64,000 bases of DNA. It comes from an uncultured Woeseiaceae bacterium (GTDB lineage Bacteria; Pseudomonadota; Gammaproteobacteria; Steroidobacterales; Woeseiaceae). The position numbers were made by a program, and so were the translations under genes. The notes beneath the pieces were generated by a model, which worked only from the letters and a program-made list of their open reading frames with translations, was not told the origin of the DNA and did no database searches. Shown here piece after piece: positions 45,277-54,309 of the stretch (within the stretch, counting starts at the first letter, position 1; each line of letters begins with the position of its first letter). The stretch is taken from NCBI GenBank assembly GCA_947259985.1, contig CAMYOJ010000017.1, positions 1 to 64,000 of the forward strand, given 5' to 3'.

Positions 45277-46416
45277 TCAGACGTATTCCGTGATTTCGAG
45301 ATCGAAGCCCGAGATCGCGTACATTTGCTTAGGCGCCGATAATACACGGATTTTGCTGAGGCCGAGGTCGCGCAGGATCTGCGCACCGACGCCGTAGGTG
45401 CGCAGTACCGCGTCACCGCCGCGTCGGCCTTCGAGCTCGTCGCGATGCTCGCCCAGCGTCTCGACGGCATCCATGAAGTCGCGCGACGTTTCCTGGTCTC
45501 GCAGCAGTACGATGACCCCCGTCTCCTCGGCGGCGATGCGTTCGATTGCGGAATGCAACGGCCACCCGAGCGAGCGACTCTTGACACCCATGACGTCACC
45601 CAGAGTGTCCTGAAGGTGAACTCGCACAAGCGGTGCGTCGACCGACGCCAGGTCGCCCTTGACGAGCGCCACGTGCACCGAGCGATTGACGTGATCGTCG
45701 TAGCAGTACATCGTGAATTCTCCCTGCTCCGTCTCGACGACCTGCTCGGCGATTCGTTCGACATTGCGTTCTTTTTCGAGCCGGTAGCGGATCAGGTCGG
45801 CGATTGTCCCGATACGGATGCCGTGCTTCTTTGCAAACCTCTCGAGGTCCGGGCGCCGCGCCATGGTTCCGTCTTCGTTCAGAATCTCGACGATTGCGGC
45901 AGACGGATCGAGGCCGGCCAGCCGTGCGAGATCGCAGCCGGCTTCGGTGTGACCGGCGCGCGTCAGCACGCCGCCTGGCTGCGCCATGACGGGAAAGATG
46001 TGGCCGGGCTGACTCAGGTGCTCGGGCTTCGCGCCGGCCGCCACGGCGGCCTGGATGGTCTTGGCACGGTCGTGCGCCGATATACCGGTCGTAATGCCCT
46101 CGGCGGCCTCGATGGAAATCGTAAAATTGGTGGCGTGATGTTCGTCCGTTTCGCTGACCATGAGCGGCAGGCGCAGCTGCTTGCAGCGCTCGCGCGACAA
46201 GGTCAGGCAGATCAGGCCGCGCCCGTGAGTCGCCATGTAGTTGACGTCCTCGGGGCGCACCTTGGCCGCCGCCATGATCAGGTCGCCTTCGTTTTCGCGA
46301 TTCTCATCGTCGACCATGATGACCATCTTGCCGTCGGCGATGTCGGCGATGATGTCCTCGATGGAACTGACCGTGTCGCTCTGCGCGCTCGGGTGCGTCG
46401 TCGTGTTGTCAGGCAT
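45277..46416 (-). CDS. ribBA: 3,4-dihydroxy-2-butanone-4-phosphate synthase with degenerate RibA domain
   Basis: Residues 1-205 or so form an intact DHBP synthase (DDENRENEGDL and HTEAGCDLARLAG), which makes the four-carbon unit of riboflavin. The C-terminal half has the GTP cyclohydrolase II fold but lacks its zinc cysteines: the family motif with three Cys reads RVHLQDTLGDVMG here. The second activity is therefore probably lost, a type sometimes called RibBX, so GTP cyclohydrolase must be encoded elsewhere. The start at 46416 overlaps the ribE stop by eight bases. Confidence 0.93.
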   Translation of the reverse strand: MPDNTTTHPSAQSDTVSSIEDIIADIADGKMVIMVDDENRENEGDLIMAAAKVRPEDVNYMATHGRGLICLTLSRERCKQLRLPLMVSETDEHHATNFTISIEAAEGITTGISAHDRAKTIQAAVAAGAKPEHLSQPGHIFPVMAQPGGVLTRAGHTEAGCDLARLAGLDPSAAIVEILNEDGTMARRPDLERFAKKHGIRIGTIADLIRYRLEKERNVERIAEQVVETEQGEFTMYCYDDHVNRSVHVALVKGDLASVDAPLVRVHLQDTLGDVMGVKSRSLGWPLHSAIERIAAEETGVIVLLRDQETSRDFMDAVETLGEHRDELEGRRGGDAVLRTYGVGAQILRDLGLSKIRVLSAPKQMYAISGFDLEITEYV

Positions 46417-47047
46417 AACCGTGGGCCTTGAGGAAATCGATGGAAAGACCGTCTTCATCGCCGCCCAGCAAACGCTCGATGTAGCGCGCCAGCAGGTCAA
46501 CCTCGATGTTGACGACGGTGCCGACCGCGTAGTCATCGATGATCGTGACCTCGGCCGTATGCGGAATGATATTCACTTCGAAGTGGTTACCCGATACTTC
46601 GTTGATGGTAAGGCTCACGCCATCGATGCAGATCGAGCCTTTCTTTGCCACATAGCGCGCATATTCCTTCGGGATTTCGAGGGCCAGGCGGATCGAGCGC
46701 GCGTCCTGCTCGCGTGAGCGTACCGTGGCCGTGCAATCGACGTGACCGCTGACGAGGTGTCCGCCGAGGCGCTCACCGAGGCTAATCGAGGGTTCCAGGT
46801 TGACCATCGAGCCAACGTCCAGATCACCCAGCGCGGTAACGTCGAGTGTCTCGACCGAGATATCCGTATCGAAGCCGTCTTCGTACAATGCGACGGCCGT
46901 GAGACAGACGCCGTTCACGGAAATGCTCTCGCCTTGTTCGAATTCGGACCAGGGAAGGCCATCCGAGCGGATCGTCATGCGAACGTCGCCGCCCTTGCTC
47001 TTCGCGGCCGTGATCGTGCCCTTCGTTTTAATTATTCCTGTGAACAT
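46409..47047 (-). CDS. ribE: riboflavin synthase, alpha subunit
   Basis: This enzyme dismutates two lumazines to riboflavin. The 212 aa protein starts MFTGII and has two tandem lumazine-binding repeats, each with a GVCLT or GVSLT segment (ISVNGVCLT and ICIDGVSLT). E. coli names the same gene ribC. It follows ribD by 8 bp. Confidence 0.96.
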   Translation of the reverse strand: MFTGIIKTKGTITAAKSKGGDVRMTIRSDGLPWSEFEQGESISVNGVCLTAVALYEDGFDTDISVETLDVTALGDLDVGSMVNLEPSISLGERLGGHLVSGHVDCTATVRSREQDARSIRLALEIPKEYARYVAKKGSICIDGVSLTINEVSGNHFEVNIIPHTAEVTIIDDYAVGTVVNIEVDLLARYIERLLGGDEDGLSIDFLKAHGYA

Positions 47048-47055
47048 CCGGGTTA

Positions 47056-48156
47056 TCAGTCCCTTATCGTTGCTGTAATACGCGTATCGTCGCCGACCTG
47101 GCTGACGTCACGAATCTCGAGGCCCCTGCGATCGGCGAGCGTCGTCCACGACGGCGTCTCGAACATGGGCCTGGTTTCGCTCCCCATTATGTGGGGTGCC
47201 TGGTAAATCACAAGCTCATCGACGAGGTCTTTTTCGAGCAGGCTTCCGGTAAGGCCCGGACCGGCTTCAACGAGCACGTCGTTGACTTCGCGATTGGCGA
47301 GGTCTTCGAGTACCGTGGCCACGTCGACGCGCTCGCCGTCCGCGCGATAGGCAGCAACTTCGGCGCCGGCTTCGACCAGCCCTGTGTCGTCCTGTCCGCC
47401 CGCACAGCACACGAGGGTCCGGCCCGGCAGCGTCAACATGCGGACCGAGGCGGGCATGCGCAGGCGGCTGTCGAGCACGACGCGGAGTGGTTGCAAGCCG
47501 CGCGTATCGATGTCCTCGCTGCGAACGTTGAGTGACGGGTCATCCGCGAGCACTGTACCGATGCCCGTCATGACGGCACCTGCGCGCGCGCGCAGCCGCT
47601 GCACGTCAGCGCGCGCACCGGGCCCGGTTATCCACTGGCTCTCACCATTCTTCATGGCCGTGGCGCCGTCGATACTGGCCGCGACCTTTACGCGTACGAA
47701 CGGCCGGTTGCGAGTCACACGGCTCACGAAACCGGCGTTGAGCGCCTCGGCGGCCGATCGCATCAGGCCGAGCTCTACGTCGACCCCCGCGTCGCTCAGC
47801 ATCTCGAGGCCCTTACCCGCGACCTTGTCGTGCGGATCCTGCATCGCCGCAACCACGCGGCCGACGCCGGCCTCGATCAACGCCTCGGCGCAGGGCGGCG
47901 TTTTGCCGTGATGGGCGCATGGCTCCAGCGTGACGTAAACAATCGCGCCCGCGGCCCGATCGCCGGCAGCCCGCAGCGCATTGATCTCTGCGTGCTCCGC
48001 GCCCGCCAGTTCGTGCCAGCCCTCGCCGACAACGTCATCGTCATTGACGATGACGCAGCCGACCATCGGATTCGGCCGTGCCGAAAACTGACCACGTTCG
48101 GCCAGTTCCAGCGCGCGCGCCATGTGCGCGCAATCAACGGGAGAAATTTCGGGCAT
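47056..48156 (-). CDS. ribD: bifunctional riboflavin deaminase/reductase RibD
   Basis: RibD carries out the deaminase and reductase steps of riboflavin synthesis. The 366 aa protein has the N-terminal zinc deaminase (HAEINAL and PCAHHGKTPPCAEAL) and the C-terminal NADPH-dependent reductase (KVAASIDGATAM and VEAGPGLTGS). It starts 2 bp after nrdR. Confidence 0.96.
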   Translation of the reverse strand: MPEISPVDCAHMARALELAERGQFSARPNPMVGCVIVNDDDVVGEGWHELAGAEHAEINALRAAGDRAAGAIVYVTLEPCAHHGKTPPCAEALIEAGVGRVVAAMQDPHDKVAGKGLEMLSDAGVDVELGLMRSAAEALNAGFVSRVTRNRPFVRVKVAASIDGATAMKNGESQWITGPGARADVQRLRARAGAVMTGIGTVLADDPSLNVRSEDIDTRGLQPLRVVLDSRLRMPASVRMLTLPGRTLVCCAGGQDDTGLVEAGAEVAAYRADGERVDVATVLEDLANREVNDVLVEAGPGLTGSLLEKDLVDELVIYQAPHIMGSETRPMFETPSWTTLADRRGLEIRDVSQVGDDTRITATIRD

Positions 48157-48158
48157 GG

Positions 48159-48677
48159 TCAGCGCTTCTTCTTGCCCAGCAATTCGGGCAGCAGGGACAT
48201 CTGCTCACGACTGGCTGCCGTCTCGGAGATCTTCTGCAGGCGTTTGATCTCGTCCTCGAATTCATTGACGTCCTGAAAACGCCGATACACCGACGCAAAG
48301 CGCACGTAAGCGACTTCATCGAGCGCGCGCAGCTCCTCCATGACGAGTTCGCCGACCAGGCGCGACGGCACCTCGCGTTCGCCCATCGTGCGCAGTCTGT
48401 GAATCAGGTGACCTATCGCCTGCTCGAGCTTGTCGCTGGGGACCGGACGTTTCTCGAGCGCACGCACCATGCTGTTGCGCAACTTGTTCTCGTCGAACGG
48501 CTGGCGCGAACTGTCGTTCTTGACGAGCCGCGGCATGACGAGCTCGGCCGTCTCGAAGGTTGTGAAACGCTCGTTGCAGGCAAGGCACTGCCGGCGCCGG
48601 CGAATCTGCCGGCCCTCACCCGCGAGCCGCGAGTCTATGACCTTGGTTTCTTCGTGGCCGCAAAACGGACAATGCAT
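48159..48677 (-). CDS. nrdR: transcriptional repressor NrdR
   Basis: NrdR represses ribonucleotide reductase genes in response to ATP/dATP. The 172 aa protein has the N-terminal zinc ribbon C3, C6, C31, C34 and the ATP-cone domain starting [15 protein letters not shown]. The C-terminus KKKR is basic. Placement between glyA and ribD is standard. Confidence 0.97.
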   Translation of the reverse strand: MHCPFCGHEETKVIDSRLAGEGRQIRRRRQCLACNERFTTFETAELVMPRLVKNDSSRQPFDENKLRNSMVRALEKRPVPSDKLEQAIGHLIHRLRTMGEREVPSRLVGELVMEELRALDEVAYVRFASVYRRFQDVNEFEDEIKRLQKISETAASREQMSLLPELLGKKKR

Positions 48678-48690
48678 CTTGTTTGACTAA

Positions 48691-49944
48691 TCAGGCGTAC
48701 ACCGGGAACCGCTTGCAGAGATCCAGCACCTGGTTCCTGACACGCTCGATCGTTTCCTCATTTTCGATGTCATCGAGTATATCCGCTATCCAGCCCGTTA
48801 GCTGGCGGGTTTCCTCCGTTCCGAAGCCGCGTGTCGTGATCGCAGGTGTGCCAAGGCGCAGACCACTTGTGACGAATGGCGACTGCGGATCGTTCGGCAC
48901 CGAGTTCTTGTTTACCGTGATATAGGCGCGGCCGAGCGCCGCGTCGGCGTCTTTGCCCGTGATGCCCTTCTCGATCAGGCTCACGAGCATGAGATGATTC
49001 TCGGTGCTGCCGGAGACGATCGGGTAGCCCCGTTCGTTGAGCACTTCGGCCATGACCTTGGCATTCGCGCAGACCACTCCCTGGTAGTCCTTGAACGAGG
49101 GCTCCATCGCCTCCTTGAGGGCGATGGCCTTGGCCGCGATCACGTGCATGAGGGGCCCGCCCTGCGTACCCGGAAAAACCAGTGAGTTGAACTTCTTGGT
49201 GATCTCGTCATTCTTGCGGGCCAGGATGAGGCCGCCTCGCGGGCCACGCAGGGTCTTGTGAGTCGTCGTTGTGCAGACATCGGCGTACGGCACCGGGCTG
49301 GGGTAGTGCCCTGTCGCGATGAGTCCTGCGACGTGGGCCATGTCGACGTGCAACCAGGCACCGACACTGTCGGCGATCTGCCTGAATCGAGCCCAGTCGA
49401 CGACCTGGGAATAGGCCGAGAAGCCCGCGATGATCATCTTGGGCTTGTGCTCGAAAGCCAGTTCCTGCACCCGCTCGTAGTCGATCAGGCCCGTCTCAAT
49501 ATCCAGGCCGTACTGCACGGCGTTGAAGATCTTGCCCGAGAAGTTGGGCGCGGCGCCGTGCGTCAGGTGGCCGCCGGCGTCGAGGCTCATGCCCAGGATC
49601 GTGTCGCCCGGGTTGAGCAGGGCATGATAGACCGCGGCATTCGCCTGCGACCCGGAGTGCGGCTGGACGTTGGCGTAGTCGGCGCCGAAGAGCTCTTTGG
49701 CGCGCTCGATCGCGAGGATCTCGACATCATCGACATGCTCGCAGCCGCCGTAGTAGCGCTTCCCCGGATAGCCCTCGGCGTATTTGTTGGTCAGTACCGT
49801 GCCCTGCGCTGCCATAACGCGAGGGCTCGCGTAATTTTCCGACGCGATCAGCTCGACATGTTCCTCCTGGCGGCGATTCTCGAGTTCTATGGCTTTGGCA
49901 ATTTCAGGATCGAAGGACTCGATCGTCGTCGATGTGTCGAACAT
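48691..49944 (-). CDS. glyA: serine hydroxymethyltransferase
   Basis: GlyA converts serine and tetrahydrofolate to glycine and methylene-tetrahydrofolate, the main one-carbon source. The 417 aa enzyme has the PLP lysine in [13 protein letters not shown] and the substrate motif SENYAS. It is the first gene of the glyA-nrdR-rib-nusB-thiL-pgpA run. Confidence 0.98.
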   Translation of the reverse strand: MFDTSTTIESFDPEIAKAIELENRRQEEHVELIASENYASPRVMAAQGTVLTNKYAEGYPGKRYYGGCEHVDDVEILAIERAKELFGADYANVQPHSGSQANAAVYHALLNPGDTILGMSLDAGGHLTHGAAPNFSGKIFNAVQYGLDIETGLIDYERVQELAFEHKPKMIIAGFSAYSQVVDWARFRQIADSVGAWLHVDMAHVAGLIATGHYPSPVPYADVCTTTTHKTLRGPRGGLILARKNDEITKKFNSLVFPGTQGGPLMHVIAAKAIALKEAMEPSFKDYQGVVCANAKVMAEVLNERGYPIVSGSTENHLMLVSLIEKGITGKDADAALGRAYITVNKNSVPNDPQSPFVTSGLRLGTPAITTRGFGTEETRQLTGWIADILDDIENEETIERVRNQVLDLCKRFPVYA

Positions 49945-50020
49945 TCCGGGGGGTACTCCGTGGGGAGGAAAAGCCGCGATCTTACCTGTTTAGTGACCTG
50001 GATGGCAGCGGCAGAAACCC

Positions 50021-50971
50021 CTATTTTGAAACGGCGAAGGACTGCACCACTCGTGTCCACGCTCGCGCCAGGTTGCGCCGGTTATAGCCACCGCCACCCG
50101 TGCCGATGATCCTGCCCTGGCTGTACTTGTCCGCGAGGCGACACAGCGAGGCGGCCGCCGCGGCATGCGCCTCCTCGGTCCAGCAGAGGTGCGTGATCGG
50201 GTCTCCCGCGAGGCTGTCGGCGCCGCAATTCATGATGACGAACTCGGGCCGCATTGACTCCAGGTAGGCTTCGACGCGTTCCCAGGCGGCGAAGAAATCG
50301 CGATCATCCGCCCCGGGGGCCAGCGGAACGTTGAGTTTGGTCCCGCGCGCGCGCCCGGTGCCCGTTTCTTCGGCGGCACCCGTGCCCGGGTAAAGGAAAC
50401 GGCCATCTTCGTGGATGTCGGCGAAAATAAGGTCGGGATCGTCCTGAAAGCCATAGAAGACGCCATCGCCGTGATGCGCATCGATGTCGACATAGGCGAC
50501 GCGCCTGAGCCCGAACTCCTTGCGCAGGTACTCAACGGCGATGCCGCAGTCATTGAAGACGCAGAAACCGGCTGCGCTCGAGCGCGCGGCGTGGTGGAGT
50601 CCGGCGATGGGACTGAACGCGCGCCTGTAATTGCCGTGCATGATTTCGTCGACGGCGCAGAGCACGGCGCCAACAACAGCCGAGGCCGCGTCGTAGATGC
50701 CGGGCACGGCGGGCGTATCGCCCTCATCGAGCCAGCCCTTGCCAAGCGCCGACATGCGCGACACCTTGTCGATGTACTCAGCCGTGTGGAACAGCGCCAG
50801 CTCATCCACTAGAGCCGGGCGCGGGTGGCCGTATTCGATGGCATCGCCGAGACCCGCCTGGTCGAGCTCGGCGTGGAACACGTCGTGACGATCGGTTCCG
50901 AACGGGTGTGGATCGCCGAAACCGTAGGCTGCGATCGAATCCCCCTTGTAAACGAGCACGGTGTCTTTCAT
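50021..50971 (-). CDS. histone-deacetylase family protein
   Basis: A 316 aa zinc amidohydrolase of the arginase/deacetylase fold. The metal ligands are visible in VDIDAHHGDG and in NCGADSLAGDP, and the active-site tandem His in LHHAARSSAAGFC. Bacterial members deacetylate acetyl-polyamines, acetoin-type products or acetyl-lysine; the substrate cannot be told from sequence. The gene lies 76 bp upstream of glyA and is divergent from ettA. Confidence 0.9.
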   Translation of the reverse strand: MKDTVLVYKGDSIAAYGFGDPHPFGTDRHDVFHAELDQAGLGDAIEYGHPRPALVDELALFHTAEYIDKVSRMSALGKGWLDEGDTPAVPGIYDAASAVVGAVLCAVDEIMHGNYRRAFSPIAGLHHAARSSAAGFCVFNDCGIAVEYLRKEFGLRRVAYVDIDAHHGDGVFYGFQDDPDLIFADIHEDGRFLYPGTGAAEETGTGRARGTKLNVPLAPGADDRDFFAAWERVEAYLESMRPEFVIMNCGADSLAGDPITHLCWTEEAHAAAAASLCRLADKYSQGRIIGTGGGGYNRRNLARAWTRVVQSFAVSK

Positions 50972-51050
50972 GGCACCTTGTAGTAGTTCTTTTCTTGCTC
51001 AGCATACCTGATAATGCGCGCTCCCCGAAAAGCGAAAACCTGAGCAGCCC

Positions 51051-52724
51051 ATGGCCCAGTACATCTACACAATGAACCGCGTCGCCAAGGTGGTCCCGCC
51101 GAAGCGGCACATCATCCGCGATATTTCCCTGTCATTCTTCCCGGGCGCCAAGATTGGCGTGCTGGGGCTCAACGGCTCGGGCAAGTCGACGCTCATGCGC
51201 ATCATGGCGGGACTCGACACCGAGATCGACGGCGAAGCGCGGCCGCAGCCGGGCATCAACATCGGCTACCTGCCGCAGGAACCCGAACTCGATCCCGACA
51301 AGGATGTTCGCGGCAACGTCGAGGAAGGCCTCGGCGAGACGATGCAGCTGCTGGATCGCTTCAACGAGATCAGCATGAAGTTCGCGGAGCCGATGAGCGA
51401 CGACGATATGAATGCGCTGCTCGAGGAACAGGGCAAGCTGCAGGACGCGATCGACTCAGCCGGCGGCTGGGAAGTCGACCGCAAACTCGAGATCGCTGCC
51501 GACGCCCTGCGCCTGCCACCCTGGGACGCTGACGTGACGAAACTATCGGGTGGCGAGCGCCGTCGCGTCGCCTTGTGTCGCCTGTTGCTGTCGCAGCCCG
51601 ACATGCTCCTGCTCGACGAGCCCACCAACCATCTCGATGCCGAATCGGTGGCCTGGCTCGAACGCTTCCTGGATGAATACCCAAGCACCGTCATCGCCGT
51701 TACCCATGACCGTTACTTCCTCGACAACGTTGCCGGCTGGATTCTCGAGCTCGACCGCGGCCACGGCATTCCGTGGGAAGGCAACTACTCTTCCTGGCTC
51801 GAGCAAAAGGAAGCCAGGCTGCAGCACGAGGAGGCGGCCGAGAAAGCACGACGGCGTGCCATGCAGCACGAGCTCGAATGGGTGCGCAGCAATCCGAAGG
51901 GCCGCCAGGCGAAATCGAAGGCGCGCCTCAGGCAGTTCGAGGAAATATCCTCATCCGCCTACCAGAAGCGCAACGAGACCAACGAGATTTACATCCCGCC
52001 CGGCCCGCGCCTCGGCGATGTTGTGCTCGAGGTCGAGAACCTGCGAAAGGGTTTCGGCGACAAGCTGCTTGTCGACGGGCTCAGCTTCCAGTTGCCGCCG
52101 GGCGGCATCGTCGGCGTGATCGGCCCCAACGGCGCTGGCAAGACCACGATGTTCCGTATGATCATGGGCGAAGAGCAGCCCGACGCGGGCACGCTGCGGC
52201 TGGGCGATACCGTGCAGACTGCGAGCGTCGATCAGTCGCGCGACAGCCTTAACGACGACAAGACGGTCTGGGAGGAAATCTCGGACGGCCTCGACTTGAT
52301 CAGGGTCGGCAATTACGAGACCTCGTCGCGCGCGTATGTTGGACGCTTCAACTTTCGTGGTCAGGACCAGCAGAAGAAAATCGGACTGCTCTCCGGTGGT
52401 GAGCGTAATCGCGTGCACCTGGCAAAGACGCTGCGTTCAGGTGGCAACCTGTTGCTGCTCGACGAACCGACCAACGATCTCGACGTGGAAACCTTGCGGG
52501 CGCTCGAGGAAGCGCTGCTGGAATTCCCGGGCTCGGCCATCGTTATCTCTCATGATCGCTGGTTCCTCGACCGGATCGCGACCCACATCCTGGCCTTCGA
52601 GGGCAATAGTGAAGTCGTCTGGTTCTCGGGCAACTACGCGGATTACGAGGATGATCGCAAGCGGCGGCTCGGCGCGGATGCGGCAAACCCGCACCGAATC
52701 AAGTATAAGAAGCTGGATACCTGA
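51051..52724 (+). CDS. ettA: energy-dependent translational throttle protein EttA
   Basis: EttA is an ABC-F protein that binds the ribosomal E site and gates the first elongation cycle according to the ATP/ADP ratio. The 557 aa protein has two ATP-binding cassettes with Walker [10 protein letters not shown] and GPNGAGKTT, two LSGGER signatures and the arm between them. It has no membrane domain. ATG 51051 is 79 bp from the divergent deacetylase-like gene. Confidence 0.96.
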   Translation: MAQYIYTMNRVAKVVPPKRHIIRDISLSFFPGAKIGVLGLNGSGKSTLMRIMAGLDTEIDGEARPQPGINIGYLPQEPELDPDKDVRGNVEEGLGETMQLLDRFNEISMKFAEPMSDDDMNALLEEQGKLQDAIDSAGGWEVDRKLEIAADALRLPPWDADVTKLSGGERRRVALCRLLLSQPDMLLLDEPTNHLDAESVAWLERFLDEYPSTVIAVTHDRYFLDNVAGWILELDRGHGIPWEGNYSSWLEQKEARLQHEEAAEKARRRAMQHELEWVRSNPKGRQAKSKARLRQFEEISSSAYQKRNETNEIYIPPGPRLGDVVLEVENLRKGFGDKLLVDGLSFQLPPGGIVGVIGPNGAGKTTMFRMIMGEEQPDAGTLRLGDTVQTASVDQSRDSLNDDKTVWEEISDGLDLIRVGNYETSSRAYVGRFNFRGQDQQKKIGLLSGGERNRVHLAKTLRSGGNLLLLDEPTNDLDVETLRALEEALLEFPGSAIVISHDRWFLDRIATHILAFEGNSEVVWFSGNYADYEDDRKRRLGADAANPHRIKYKKLDT

Positions 52725-52739
52725 AACCCGGGATAGACG

Positions 52740-53396
52740 ATGGACGTTTTGCTGACTGCCAGTGCCATATTCACGCTCATCGCTTTGTATTTCCTGTTCT
52801 CGGTGTTTCGCAATGCGCGCAGGCGCCGGCCGTTGCGTGCGACAGGCTCCCTGGCGGGCGGCGTCGCCTCGGGCGCGGTCGGCGGGGCGAGCATCCTGCT
52901 GGCCTTCAGTTACTACGGCTACGGCCGCCTGGTCGACGAGCAACTCGTCAGCCGCATCGAGTTCTCGCAGGCGTCGGCGGGCGAATACGTTGCTCGTGTG
53001 ATGATCGACGGCCAGACCGATCGACTGTTCACTTTACGCGGCGATGAATGGCAGATGGATGCTCGCGTCGTAAACTGGAAACCACCGGCAACGCTTCTCG
53101 GCCTCGACCCGATCTATCAGCTCGATCGCCTGAGCGGGCGCTATTCCGACATCGATGAAGAGCGCACGTCGATGCGCACCGTGCATGCGCTGTCCGATGA
53201 GCTGGCGCTCGACGTCTGGCACGTGGCGCGGCGATTCCCGGCGCTGATGCCCGGCGTCGATGCCTATTACGGCACGGCGACCTACTTGCCGATGGCGGAC
53301 GGCGCGCGTTTCGAGGTGACGTTGACGCGCACTGCGCTAATCGCACGTCCTGTGAACGATGCGGCGCGCGAAGCTGTCGGAGAATGGGGACAGTAG
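52740..53396 (+). CDS. membrane-anchored protein of unknown function
   Basis: A 218 aa protein with two hydrophobic helices near the N-terminus (about 3-23 and 37-60) and a soluble C-terminal region that ends in VGEWGQ. Relatives in Gammaproteobacteria are often labelled cation or multidrug efflux pump, but the sequence gives no support for transport activity. The C-terminal part is likely periplasmic. It starts 15 bp after ettA and is probably cotranscribed. Confidence 0.75.
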   Translation: MDVLLTASAIFTLIALYFLFSVFRNARRRRPLRATGSLAGGVASGAVGGASILLAFSYYGYGRLVDEQLVSRIEFSQASAGEYVARVMIDGQTDRLFTLRGDEWQMDARVVNWKPPATLLGLDPIYQLDRLSGRYSDIDEERTSMRTVHALSDELALDVWHVARRFPALMPGVDAYYGTATYLPMADGARFEVTLTRTALIARPVNDAAREAVGEWGQ

Positions 53397-53467
53397 CGAT
53401 TTCATGATTATGTCAATCCTTGCTGGCAGTACATAATCTATCGTGCATACTGAAGTCGCTGATTGAA

Positions 53468-53502
53468 ACACATAAGTCTGCGCTATAAGCAGACACATAA
53501 GT
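53468..53502 (+). promoter_or_regulatory. direct repeats with internal hairpin in a leader
   Basis: Two copies of ACACATAAGT (53468-53477 and 53493-53502) flank and partly overlap a 6 bp stem GTCTGC/GCAGAC (53476-53481 and 53489-53494) with a 7 nt loop. The second repeat ends ten bases before the next gene's ATG. It could be an operator or an RNA structure controlling translation. Confidence 0.4.
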
Positions 53503-53511
53503 AAGAGCGAA

Positions 53512-54309
53512 ATGGCGATCGTTATAAGCGAAGATCAGGGGATGGAACACCAGCTCGAGGAGCGTATCGGCCTCGAGTGTCCATACTGCGGCGTGTACGC
53601 GCACATGAGTCCGCAGTCGGTACCGGACGCGGCATCCCTGCTGCGCGATAAACCCAAACACGTAGGCCTTGTCTACAAATGTGACGCCTGCGACGCTCCC
53701 GTTTTCCTGCGCTTCGCGGTGCGCGAATACAAGGAAAATCGCGTTGAGTTGTACCGCAACTTCATCGAGCTGGAGCGACCCAAGGAAAAATTCTCGTTTT
53801 CCTACCTGCCCAGGCACACTGAAGTGCTGTTTCGCGAGGCGCTATCGTGTTACTCGAACAACAACTTCAATGCGTTTGCATCGATGTGCCGCCGCGCATC
53901 GGTCAGTGCGTTTGACGCGCTTGGCGAGGGCGGCAAGCTCAGGGCGTTCGAGGAAGTCATGGTGGCGCAGGATATCGCCGGCATCGACGACGAATCGTTT
54001 GCGCCGATCAAGTCGGTATTATTCGGTTCCGGCCAGCACGAGGACTTGCCGCTCCTGAATCGCGATGCAGTGGATATCATTGAGCGATCGCAGTGCTACC
54101 CGATCGTTACCCGGGCGTTACGGAACATACGCATCCAGGGTCCGTCGTCGCCCCAGTCGTCCGGATGCCACGAGTTTTGCCACGCGAGCGCCACGCGTTC
54201 GGGGTGCGGCATCATGATCGTGACGCGACCGTCTTCGTTGCTGAGGCCGCAGATGCCATCGTGCGAGCCATTGGGGTTGGCCGGATATCGATCCGCGACT
54301 TCGCCGTAG
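53512..54309 (+). CDS. DUF4145-like protein, 3' end running into purL
   Basis: The frame encodes 265 aa. Residues 20-62 have a zinc ribbon (C23, C26, C57, C60), and residues 100-190 a helical region resembling DUF4145, a domain found in some restriction and stress proteins and of unknown role. From about residue 195 the frame runs antisense to the end of purL, and that tail ([12 protein letters not shown] and on) has no domain character. The gene therefore seems to have lost its normal 3' end, or it uses purL DNA for its stop. Treat the last 70 residues as doubtful. Confidence 0.6.
   Translation: MAIVISEDQGMEHQLEERIGLECPYCGVYAHMSPQSVPDAASLLRDKPKHVGLVYKCDACDAPVFLRFAVREYKENRVELYRNFIELERPKEKFSFSYLPRHTEVLFREALSCYSNNNFNAFASMCRRASVSAFDALGEGGKLRAFEEVMVAQDIAGIDDESFAPIKSVLFGSGQHEDLPLLNRDAVDIIERSQCYPIVTRALRNIRIQGPSSPQSSGCHEFCHASATRSGCGIMIVTRPSSLLRPQMPSCEPLGLAGYRSATSP

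Noticed and set aside
42911-49944. FMN riboswitch upstream of the riboflavin genes
   Set aside because: Genes from glyA to thiL are separated by 14 bp or less or overlap, leaving no room for an RFN element.
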